The notes under the pieces are model-generated. The model ran no database searches, was not told the DNA's origin, and saw only the letters and a program-made list of their open reading frames with translations. Position numbers and translations under genes: made by a program. 8,882 bases of DNA from Burkholderiales bacterium. GTDB lineage: Bacteria > Pseudomonadota > Gammaproteobacteria > Burkholderiales > Burkholderiaceae_C. This document shows, piece after piece, positions 1-6,014 of this stretch (positions are counted from its first letter, which is position 1; each line of letters starts with the position of its first letter). Location: positions 1-8,882 of the forward strand of contig CANFNE010000095.1 in NCBI GenBank assembly GCA_947448105.1, in the 5' to 3' direction.

Positions 1-543
1 CCCGGTTCCATGCGCCGCCATGCCGACGAGCCTACCAAGTCCATCGGCCGTATGGTGCTCGATGCGTCGTTCTCGCCGGTCAAGCGTGTGAGCTACGTGG
101 TCGAAAGCGCTCGCGTTGAGCAGCGCACCGATCTGGACAAGCTGGTGGTGGACATTGAAACCAACGGTGCTGTCAGCGCCGAAGACGCGGTCCGCTCGTC
201 GGCACGCATCTTGGTGGAACAGCTCGCTGTGTTTGCGCAGTTGGAAGGCAATGAGTTGCCAGGCTTTGGTCCCGCAGCGTCGAGCCGCGAAGCCAAGTTT
301 GATCCGATTCTGTTGCGTCCGGTCGATGAGCTCGAACTCACCGTGCGTTCTGCGAACTGCCTGAAGGCCGAGAACATTTACTACATCGGTGACCTGATCC
401 AGCGCACCGAGAACGAGTTGCTCAAGACGCCTAACCTGGGGCGCAAGTCACTCAACGAGATCAAGGAAGTTTTGGCTTCCCGCGGTTTGACGCTCGGCAT
501 GAAGCTCGAAAGCTGGCCGCCAGCGGCGCTCGAAAAGCGTTAA
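1..543 (+). CDS. rpoA: RNA polymerase subunit alpha, 3' part
   Basis: This is the C-terminal 180 residues of the RNA polymerase alpha subunit, open at the window's left edge and read in frame 1. About 150 N-terminal residues are missing compared with the usual length of about 329. The first part belongs to the N-terminal dimerisation/assembly domain (IGRMVLDASFSPVKRVSY, then VEQRTDLDKLVVDIETNG). After a linker (roughly nt 240-295) comes the C-terminal domain, starting near FDPILLRPVDELELTV. This contains VRSANCLKAENIYYIGDL, whose Arg corresponds to the DNA-contacting Arg265 of E. coli, and the helix-hairpin-helix LGRKSLNEIKEVL. Alpha nucleates core enzyme assembly and contacts UP elements and activators. 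The first visible ATG at position 10 is internal, because the three codons before it (PGS) continue the family sequence. rplQ follows 84 nt downstream, the classic order at the end of the alpha ribosomal operon. Confidence 0.98.
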   Translation, partial: PGSMRRHADEPTKSIGRMVLDASFSPVKRVSYVVESARVEQRTDLDKLVVDIETNGAVSAEDAVRSSARILVEQLAVFAQLEGNELPGFGPAASSREAKFDPILLRPVDELELTVRSANCLKAENIYYIGDLIQRTENELLKTPNLGRKSLNEIKEVLASRGLTLGMKLESWPPAALEKR

Positions 544-551
544 TTACATTT

Positions 552-599
552 TGGGCCCTTGTGGCCCAGCGCCCAGAGCAGTACCTGGTACGGCTGCTC
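552..599 (+). other. two small hairpins in the rpoA-rplQ gap
   Basis: Two inverted repeats lie between rpoA and rplQ. The first is TGGGCC (552-557) with GGCCCA (563-568), a 6-bp stem with a 5-nt loop. The second is GAGCAG (576-581) with CTGCTC (594-599), extended inside by TAC/GTA pairs with a small bulge. Neither is followed by a T-run, so they do not look like intrinsic terminators, and rplQ is expected to be co-transcribed with rpoA. They may be mRNA processing or stability structures; that role is inference. Confidence 0.4.
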
Positions 600-627
600 G
601 TAAATAGTAGATTGAAGGAAATTAAAA

Positions 628-1023
628 ATGCGCCACGGACACGGATTACGCAAACTCAACCGCACAAGCTCACACCGCTTGGCGATGCTTCGCAACATGA
701 TGAATTCCTTGATTGCCCACGAAGCCATCAAGACCACCGTCCCCAAGGCCAAGGAATTGCGCCGCGTGGTCGAGCCCATGATCACTTTGGCCAAAGAAGC
801 CACTTTGGCCAATCGCCGTCTGGCATTTGACCGTTTGCGTGATCGCGACAGCGTCACCAAACTGTTCGACGTACTCGGCCCCCGTTTCAAAGCCCGTCCA
901 GGTGGCTACACACGCATCCTGAAAATGGGTTTCCGTGTGGGAGACAACGCGCCCATGGCTTTGGTTGAGTTGGTCGAACGCAGCGAAATAGTTGAAGATG
1001 ACGCCACGAAGGCGGCGGTTTAA
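628..1023 (+). CDS. rplQ: 50S ribosomal protein L17
   Basis: The product has 131 residues and is a full-length bacterial L17, a protein of the large ribosomal subunit located near the peptide exit region. The N-terminus MRHGHGLRKLNRTSSHRLAM is the family signature. It is followed by a conserved helix with LIAHEAIKTTVPKAKELR and by the C-terminal GPRFKARPGGYTRI segment, which contacts rRNA. The last 20 residues are acidic and variable (VERSEIVEDDATKAAV), as is common in this group. The ATG is preceded by GAAGGAA at 614-620, a good Shine-Dalgarno site with 7-nt spacing, which settles the start. It follows rpoA as the last protein gene of the alpha operon. Only 18 nt separate its stop codon from the tRNA gene, with no terminator between them. 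Confidence 0.98.
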   Translation: MRHGHGLRKLNRTSSHRLAMLRNMMNSLIAHEAIKTTVPKAKELRRVVEPMITLAKEATLANRRLAFDRLRDRDSVTKLFDVLGPRFKARPGGYTRILKMGFRVGDNAPMALVELVERSEIVEDDATKAAV

Positions 1024-1041
1024 GGTAGAATATCGACATAC

Positions 1042-1118
<77 letters not shown>

Positions 1119-1143
1119 ATAAAACAGCGTCCGCGTTGTTTTC

Positions 1144-1176
1144 AAAACGCCAACTTTTCAGTTGGCGTTTTTTTTT
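1144..1176 (+). terminator. strong rho-independent terminator
   Basis: A perfect 11-bp stem is formed by AAAACGCCAAC (1144-1154) and GTTGGCGTTTT (1161-1171) around a 6-nt loop TTTTCA. Nine consecutive T (1168-1176) run through and past the 3' arm. This should end transcription from the rpoA-rplQ-tRNA unit. The Shine-Dalgarno of the next gene begins at the very next base (1177). Confidence 0.95.
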
Positions 1177-1190
1177 GAAGGAAATTTCCC

Positions 1191-1640
1191 ATGTTGCTCC
1201 CACTTGATCCAGACACCGTTGCCCACGGCATTCAACTCTCAGTGGCTCCCGTGTTCTTGTTGACGGCGGTCTCGGGAATGATTGGTGCGGTGGCGAACCG
1301 GTTAGGCCGCATCATTGACCGGGCCCGGTTGTTGGAGAGAAGCATCCAAAGCCACAGCGATGCGCCTGAACACGCCAAAATTTTCAAGGAGTTGGCTGAG
1401 CTGCGCCGACGCGGTTTGCTGGCCAACTGCAGTATCGCCCTGCTCACGCTGTGCGCCGTTTGCATCGGGTTGACCATCATCGTGCTGTTTTTGGGCGAAA
1501 CGCTGGACTTTCAGGGCTTGCGCATCTCCATCGCCAGTTTTCTGGCCGGTGTCGTCTGCTTTTTGTTGGCCTTGGTGTGTTTTCTGGTGGAAACATGGAT
1601 CGCCACCCGTGTGCTGAATTTCGCGCAGCCCAGGGTTTAG
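1191..1640 (+). CDS. DUF2721 family membrane protein
   Basis: A 149-residue protein of unknown function that I recognise as the DUF2721 family. The N-terminus IQLSVAPVFLLTAVSGMIGAV (residues about 14-34) is both the family signature and the first membrane helix. It is followed by the conserved basic motif NRLGRIIDRARLLE (36-49) and a charged loop that may be helical (50-79). Two more predicted membrane helices span about 80-101 and 112-133. The topology is thus three helices with a charged loop after the first. The family is widespread in bacteria without an assigned biochemical role. The ATG is preceded by GAAGGAA (1177-1183) at 7-nt spacing. The terminator ends directly before this site, so expression must come from readthrough or from a promoter overlapping the tRNA/terminator. 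It converges on the molybdoenzyme gene with 58 nt between stop codons. Confidence 0.88.
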   Translation: MLLPLDPDTVAHGIQLSVAPVFLLTAVSGMIGAVANRLGRIIDRARLLERSIQSHSDAPEHAKIFKELAELRRRGLLANCSIALLTLCAVCIGLTIIVLFLGETLDFQGLRISIASFLAGVVCFLLALVCFLVETWIATRVLNFAQPRV

Positions 1641-1698
1641 TACCCAGCGGGGCGGGCGTCGCGACTTTGTTGCGGCGCTGCTAATCGCCAAGCCCAGC

Positions 1699-3795
1699 CT
1701 ACCCCGTGGACTTTTCCACCTCAACCGCGCAGTCGTAAAACGTGGGGGCTCGGCCCATGTCCGTGAGTCGCTGGCCTGTCACTTCGTTCACATTCGTGCC
1801 TCGGGGCCCGAGCTTGCGCCACCATACGCCCAGCCCGTTGACCACGCCGGACCGTGCGCGCTGGCTCACGCTGGCTTTGCAGTGGTATTGGCCCCGGTCA
1901 TTGAAGACGCGCACCAGGTCGCCGTTCTCGATGCCGCGGCTCGCGGCGTCCGCTGCGCTGATTTCCAGCAGGGGTTCGCCCTCAATGGCTCGCAGGCTTT
2001 TGACGTTGGCAAAGGTGGAGTTCATGAAATTTCGCGCTGGCGGTGAAATCATGGCCAGCGGGTAGCTGCTGTAGGCGTTGGCGGGTTCGTAATTGGGCAA
2101 GTAATCGGGCAGGCCGTCGCCGTTGGACGCCGCCAGGCGGGCACTAAAAAATTCGCATTTGCCCGAAGGCGTGGCGAAACCGCCATCGGCGAACGGTGCT
2201 TCTGGCATTCCCAGGCTGACAAAGCCGTGTTCGAGCAACTGGGCAAAGTCCACCCGGGCGTCAAACGCCATGCGGCACAGGGCCAGATCGTCGTCCGCAA
2301 AACACGGTTCTGCGTAGCCCATAGCCTCGGCCAGCGCCCGGAAGATATCGGTGTTGGTGCGGGCCTGGCCCACGGGCGCGACGGCCGGGCGGTTGAGCAG
2401 GATGTCGGTGTGGCCGTAGGTGGTGTGTACGTCCCAGTGCTCGAGCTGCGTGGTGGCGGGAAGGATGTAGTCGGCGTAATCGGCGGTGTCGGTTTGAAAG
2501 TGTTCGAGCACCACGGTGAACAGGTCTTCGCGGCCAAAGCCTTGGGCCACCTTGCTGGAATCGGGGGCGACCGCTACCGGGTTGCTGTTGTAGACAATGA
2601 GCGCGTCAATCCGGGGGCCGAAATCGGCGCCACCAGGGCGCAGCAGTTGGTCGCCGATGGTGCTCATGTTCACGCTGCGGCTGAGGCCACTCGTGCGCAG
2701 GTCGGGGCGGCTGAGCTTTGATTTGTCAAAGCCATGGGTGCCTGAGGCCGACAGCAACATGCCCCCGGCGCGGTGGCGCCAGGCGCCAACGAGCGCGGGC
2801 AGGCAGGCCACCGCCCGCACCGCATTGCCGCCGCCGCGCGCGCGTTGCATGCCGTAGTTCAGGCGAATGGCGGCTGGTTCGCGGCTGGCAACGGATGCCC
2901 CGTAGTCGCGTGCCAGCGACTCGATTTGCGTTACGGGAATGCCGCAGACCTCTGCGGCCCGCGCAGGCGGCCACTGCAGCGCACGTTCGCGCAGCGCCTG
3001 CCAACCCAGGGTGTGGCGCGCAATATAGTCGTGGTCCAGCCAGCCGTGGACGATGAGTTGCTGCATCAGGGCCAGCGCCAGTGCCGCGTCTGTGCCGGGG
3101 CGCAGGGCGATGTGTTCGTGGCATTTTTCTGCGGTTTCGGTCTTGCGCGGATCGATGCAAATGAGCTTGGCGCCCTTGCGCTTGGCCGTCTGCGCATAGC
3201 GCCAAAAGTGCAGATTGCTGCCAATGGGGTTGCTGCCCCAGATAAGGATCAGCTTGGACTCGGCGAAAAATTCCACCCGCATGCCTACTTTGCCGCCCAG
3301 TGTGGCGTCCAGGGCTGCACCACCGGCGGACGCGCAAATGGTGCGCTCCAGCAGCGAGGCGCCCATGCGGTTGAAAAAGCGATCGGCCATGGCCTCGCCT
3401 TGCACCCAGCCCATGGTGCCGGCGTAGCTGTACGGCAGCACCGCCTGCGGGCCGCGCTGGGGGTCGGCCACGATGGATTGGAGGCGCTGCGCGATGTCGG
3501 CCAGCGCCTCGTCCCAGGAAACCGGCGTGAACTGACCGCTTCCCTTGGGGCCGCTGCGGCGCAGGGGCTGCAAAAGCCTCTCGGGGTGGTAGGTGCGCTC
3601 GGTGTAGCGCGCAACCTTGGTGCACAAGACCCCGTCGGTTTGCGGATGCTGGGGGTTGCCTTGCACCTTGACGGCGACGCCGTCCTGCACCGTGGTGACC
3701 AGCGAACAGGTATCCGGACAATCGTGCGGGCAGGCGCCCAGCACTGTACGGGTGCCGGGCGATGCGTCGGCGTAGATGCGAATGGTCTCTGGCAT
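1699..3795 (-). CDS. molybdopterin oxidoreductase, [4Fe-4S], Mo-bisPGD type
   Basis: A 698-residue member of the DMSO reductase superfamily of molybdenum enzymes. The N-terminal [4Fe-4S] motif is Cys22-x3-Cys26-x3-Cys30-x27-Cys58 (ACPHDCPDTC ... GVLCTK). The catalytic domain has the typical SWDEAL (93-98) and WGSNPIGSNLHFW, then IDPRKTETAEKCHEH for cofactor binding, followed by DYILPATTQLEHWDVH. The C-terminal dinucleotide-binding domain runs from about residue 560 (LAMISPPARNFMNSTFAN) to the end. By alignment from memory with NapA/FdhF, Cys154 in TICASAGG is the candidate molybdenum ligand. No twin-arginine signal is present, so it is probably cytoplasmic. The substrate is unknown; the closest description is the uncharacterised BisC-like MopB_3 group. 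No electron-transfer or chaperone gene adjoins it. The ATG at 3795 has no clear Shine-Dalgarno, but the family sequence starts soon after it. Confidence 0.9.
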   Translation of the reverse strand: MPETIRIYADASPGTRTVLGACPHDCPDTCSLVTTVQDGVAVKVQGNPQHPQTDGVLCTKVARYTERTYHPERLLQPLRRSGPKGSGQFTPVSWDEALADIAQRLQSIVADPQRGPQAVLPYSYAGTMGWVQGEAMADRFFNRMGASLLERTICASAGGAALDATLGGKVGMRVEFFAESKLILIWGSNPIGSNLHFWRYAQTAKRKGAKLICIDPRKTETAEKCHEHIALRPGTDAALALALMQQLIVHGWLDHDYIARHTLGWQALRERALQWPPARAAEVCGIPVTQIESLARDYGASVASREPAAIRLNYGMQRARGGGNAVRAVACLPALVGAWRHRAGGMLLSASGTHGFDKSKLSRPDLRTSGLSRSVNMSTIGDQLLRPGGADFGPRIDALIVYNSNPVAVAPDSSKVAQGFGREDLFTVVLEHFQTDTADYADYILPATTQLEHWDVHTTYGHTDILLNRPAVAPVGQARTNTDIFRALAEAMGYAEPCFADDDLALCRMAFDARVDFAQLLEHGFVSLGMPEAPFADGGFATPSGKCEFFSARLAASNGDGLPDYLPNYEPANAYSSYPLAMISPPARNFMNSTFANVKSLRAIEGEPLLEISAADAASRGIENGDLVRVFNDRGQYHCKASVSQRARSGVVNGLGVWWRKLGPRGTNVNEVTGQRLTDMGRAPTFYDCAVEVEKSTG

Positions 3796-3897
3796 AGTGG
3801 CGTGGGCGCGCTGCGCGGTGGGATGACAATAAAGCCCATCCTAGCAAGCCAGCGCCATGCGCGCTGACGGTTTGGCGAAATTTTCCAAGGTTCCTGT
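3796..3897. promoter_or_regulatory. divergent intergenic region with inverted repeat
   Basis: This 102-bp gap separates the divergently transcribed molybdoenzyme and amidohydrolase genes, so it should hold both promoters. I see no pair of hexamers close to consensus on either strand. It contains an inverted repeat CAGCGC (3850-3855) / GCGCTG (3861-3866) separated by 5 nt, which could be an operator half-site pair or a leader hairpin. AAGG at 3887-3890 is the Shine-Dalgarno of the plus-strand gene. Confidence 0.4.
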
Positions 3898-5091
3898 ATG
3901 CAATTGATTGAATCCATCGTCCACCACGCACCGGCTATTGCCGCCATCCGGCGCGATCTGCACGCCCACCCCGAGCTGTGCTTTCAGGAAGTGCGCACCG
4001 CCGACGTGGTGGCGGCCAAGCTGACCGAGTGGGGCATTCCCATCCACCGGGGCCTGGGCACCACGGGCGTGGTCGGCATTGTCAAAGCAGGCACGTCCGC
4101 GCGCGCCATTGGCCTGCGTGCCGACATGGACGCCTTGCCTATGCAAGAGGTCAACACCTTTGCCCACGCCAGCGTGCACCCAGGAAAAATGCACTCCTGC
4201 GGCCACGACGGCCACACCGCCATGCTGCTGGCGGCAGCCCATTACCTGAGTACGCACCGCGACTTTGATGGCACGGTGTACCTGATTTTTCAGCCGGCCG
4301 AGGAGGGTGGCGGCGGCGCACGCGAGATGATCAAGGAAGGCTTGTTCGAACAATTTCCCATGGATGCGGTGTTCGGCATGCACAACTGGCCGGGGATTGC
4401 GCAAGGCAATTTTGCGGTGAGCGCCGGGCCGGTGATGGCGTCGAGCAATGAATTCAAAATCACCATCCGGGGCAAGGGCGCGCACGGCGCCATGCCGCAC
4501 CTGGGGCTGGACCCGGTACCTGTGGCCTGCCAGATGGTGCAGGCCTTTCAGACGATTGTGAGCCGCAACCTCAAGCCGATCGACGCCGGGGTGATCTCCG
4601 TGACCATGATCCACGCGGGCGAAGCTACCAACGTCATTCCCAATTTTTGTGTCCTGCAGGGCACCGTGCGCGCGTTCACCTTTGAGGTGCTGGACATGCT
4701 CGAGCAGCGGATGCGCGAAGTGGCGCAGCACACGGCGGCGGCCTTTGGCGTGGAATGTGCGTTTGACTTCCGCCGCAACTACCCGCCCACTATCAACAGC
4801 GCGCCCGAGGCCGGGTTTGCCCGCGGCGTCATGGCCGCGCTGGTGGGGCCAGACCGCATCCAGGCACAGGAGCCCACCATGGGCGCAGAAGACTTTGCCT
4901 ATATGTTGATGGCCAAACCCGGCTGCTACGTGTTTTTGGGCAATGGCGACGGCGACCACCGCAGCCTGGGCCACGGCGGCGGCCCTTGCATGCTGCACAA
5001 CCCCAGCTACGACTTCAACGACCACCTCATCCCGCTGGGGGCAAGCTACTGGGTGCGCCTGGCTGAGGCCTGGTTGGCAAAGGCCGCCTGA
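3898..5091 (+). CDS. M20D family amidohydrolase (hippuricase-like)
   Basis: A 397-residue metal-dependent amidohydrolase of peptidase family M20, subfamily D, the group of hippurate hydrolase, N-acyl-amino-acid hydrolases and auxin-conjugate hydrolases. Expected motifs appear in order: RRDLHAHPEL (18-27), LRADMDALPM (73-82), HSCGHDGHTAML (99-110), QPAEEGGGGAREM (132-144), GMHNWP (160-165), HGAMPH in the dimerisation domain, PTMGAEDFAYM, and LHNPSYDFND (366-375). Predicted binuclear metal ligands are Cys101, His103, Glu136, His162 and His367, with Glu135 as the catalytic base. There is no signal peptide, so it is cytoplasmic. Length is normal for the family (380-400). The exact acyl-amino-acid substrate cannot be read from sequence. 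The ATG has AAGG 7 nt upstream. It is divergent from the molybdoenzyme gene and converges on coaX with 21 nt between stop codons. Confidence 0.93.
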   Translation: MQLIESIVHHAPAIAAIRRDLHAHPELCFQEVRTADVVAAKLTEWGIPIHRGLGTTGVVGIVKAGTSARAIGLRADMDALPMQEVNTFAHASVHPGKMHSCGHDGHTAMLLAAAHYLSTHRDFDGTVYLIFQPAEEGGGGAREMIKEGLFEQFPMDAVFGMHNWPGIAQGNFAVSAGPVMASSNEFKITIRGKGAHGAMPHLGLDPVPVACQMVQAFQTIVSRNLKPIDAGVISVTMIHAGEATNVIPNFCVLQGTVRAFTFEVLDMLEQRMREVAQHTAAAFGVECAFDFRRNYPPTINSAPEAGFARGVMAALVGPDRIQAQEPTMGAEDFAYMLMAKPGCYVFLGNGDGDHRSLGHGGGPCMLHNPSYDFNDHLIPLGASYWVRLAEAWLAKAA

Positions 5092-5112
5092 ACCAGCGCG
5101 CCTATCCTTGTT

Positions 5113-5883
5113 TTAGCGCGGACCGAAGCGCCGCTGGGCAATCACCAGCAGGCCGTCAAAGATCAGGTTGTCCACCAGCTCAAAGGGGCGCGTCATGCTG
5201 GGCGCCATTTTCCAGCCCGCGCCACCGGTCATGATGCACAAGGGCTCTTCGGCGCAGCGCTGGCGCACATGCTGCACCATGCATTCCACCGCGCCCGCAA
5301 TGGCGTAGGTGCCGCCGCTGGTGAGCGCGTCGCTGGTGTTGGTCGGAAAAGGGCAGACCTCGCCTGTGGGCACGTGCAGACCGGCGGTGCCCGACTCCAG
5401 CGCGCGCAGCATGATGCCGTGGCCGGGCAGGATAAAGCCGCCCAAAAAGCGGCCGTCGGGCGAAATGGCCTCGACCGTCACCGCCGTGCCCACCATCACC
5501 ACCACCATGGGCCTGGGTGCGCCCTGGGCCAGCATGCGGTGGTAGGCGCCTATCATCGCCACCCAGCGGTCCGCACCCAGGCGGCTGGGGTGGTCGTAGC
5601 CGTTGCGCAGACCGGCTTCGGCGTCGCTGGCCACCACCCATTGCGGGACAACGTCCCACAGTTCGAGCTGGGCCTCGACCCGGCGCTTGATCGCGTCGCC
5701 CGCCACCACACACGCCAAAATATGCGACGGAGGGGCCAGCGTGGCCCACACACCGTCGCTGAGCTTGTCGATGTTTTCCAGAAACTCGGCACCATGGGCC
5801 AGGAGTTCGGCTCCGGGAAGGGGGGATGCGTACAGCGCCCACTTCAGGCGGGTGTTGCCAATGTCCAGGGCGAGGAAGGTCAT
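5113..5883 (-). CDS. coaX: type III pantothenate kinase
   Basis: A 256-residue CoaX, the ATP-dependent kinase that phosphorylates pantothenate in the first step of CoA biosynthesis. The type III enzyme belongs to the ASKHA fold and, unlike CoaA, is not feedback-inhibited by CoA. Visible motifs: the phosphate-binding LDIGNTRLKWAL (residues 6-17), LGADRWVAMIGA (102-113) with catalytic Asp105, VGTAVTVEAI (131-140), GGFILPG, and TSGGTYAIAGAVE near the C-terminus. I chose the ATG at 5883 because it places DIGNT at the family's usual distance from the start and because a good -10 element lies just upstream. An in-frame TTG at 5916 would lie upstream of that element and add an atypical extension. 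No clear Shine-Dalgarno is present. In many betaproteobacteria coaX sits beside birA; here its neighbours are an amidohydrolase and icmF. Confidence 0.94.
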   Translation of the reverse strand: MTFLALDIGNTRLKWALYASPLPGAELLAHGAEFLENIDKLSDGVWATLAPPSHILACVVAGDAIKRRVEAQLELWDVVPQWVVASDAEAGLRNGYDHPSRLGADRWVAMIGAYHRMLAQGAPRPMVVVMVGTAVTVEAISPDGRFLGGFILPGHGIMLRALESGTAGLHVPTGEVCPFPTNTSDALTSGGTYAIAGAVECMVQHVRQRCAEEPLCIMTGGAGWKMAPSMTRPFELVDNLIFDGLLVIAQRRFGPR

Positions 5884-5905
5884 AGGGGCAGTTAAGTTTG
5901 GCCGC

Positions 5906-5911
5906 ATTATC
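5906..5911 (-). promoter_or_regulatory. candidate -10 element for coaX
   Basis: On the minus strand the hexamer GATAAT matches the sigma-70 -10 consensus at five of six positions. Transcription would begin near 5899, giving a leader of only about 16 nt before the ATG at 5883. The -35 region about 17-18 bp upstream (TGTAAA) is weak. The leader has no obvious Shine-Dalgarno. Confidence 0.45.
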
Positions 5912-5950
5912 GCCAACCCGGCGCGATGGTTTACAGTCGGGGGCTGTGGA

Positions 5951-5972
5951 TTGACGTTAACGTAAACGTCAA
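5951..5972. promoter_or_regulatory. 22-bp palindromic operator, LiuR-like
   Basis: This near-perfect palindrome has arms TTGACGTT (5951-5958) and AACGTCAA (5965-5972). Ten of its 11 base pairs are symmetric, the only mismatch being 5959/5964. It contains ACGT three times at exactly 6-bp spacing (5954, 5960, 5966). It lies between coaX and icmF, 42 nt before the icmF ATG. The pattern resembles, from memory, binding sites of the MerR-family regulator LiuR that controls branched-chain amino-acid and fatty-acid catabolism in Proteobacteria. This would suit an acyl-CoA mutase gene, but the regulator identity is inference. Confidence 0.65.
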
Positions 5973-5986
5973 CTCAGCCTTAGAAC
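5957..5986 (+). promoter_or_regulatory. possible icmF promoter overlapping the operator
   Basis: TTAACG (5957-5962) and TAGAAC (5981-5986) are separated by 18 bp, and each matches the sigma-70 consensus at four of six positions. The -35 would lie inside the palindrome, so a bound regulator would compete with or reshape the promoter. Start of transcription would be near 5993, downstream of an in-frame ATG at 5988 and upstream of the chosen start at 6015. Both hexamers are weak. Confidence 0.3.
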
Positions 5987-6014
5987 AATGGCAACCCCAT
6001 CGAGACCGCCCACC

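Noticed and set aside
1656..1678. Hairpin GCGTCGC/GCGGCGC between the convergent DUF2721 and molybdoenzyme genes as a bidirectional terminator
   Set aside because: The stem has a G-T pair and a 9-nt loop, and neither strand has a T-run. The evidence is too weak to call a terminator.
2726..3931. Long alternative frames on both strands over the molybdoenzyme gene (for example 2773-3867 plus and 2726-3931 minus)
   Set aside because: They are low-complexity Arg/Ala/Gly-rich shadows. The molybdoenzyme frame contains the cofactor and Fe-S motifs throughout and is uninterrupted.
3841..5025. 394-codon open frame on the minus strand opposite the amidohydrolase
   Set aside because: It is a His/Ala/Val/Gly-rich shadow of a GC-rich gene. 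The plus strand has all M20D motifs in order, and this frame matches nothing I know.
5092..5112. Terminator between the convergent amidohydrolase and coaX genes
   Set aside because: The 21-nt gap has no inverted repeat or useful T-run, so nothing can be supported there.
5884..5916. Upstream TTG start for coaX giving 11 extra residues
   Set aside because: It would lie upstream of the -10 candidate and adds MAIMRPNLTAP, which is not part of the family N-terminus. The ATG at 5883 places the DIGNT motif normally.
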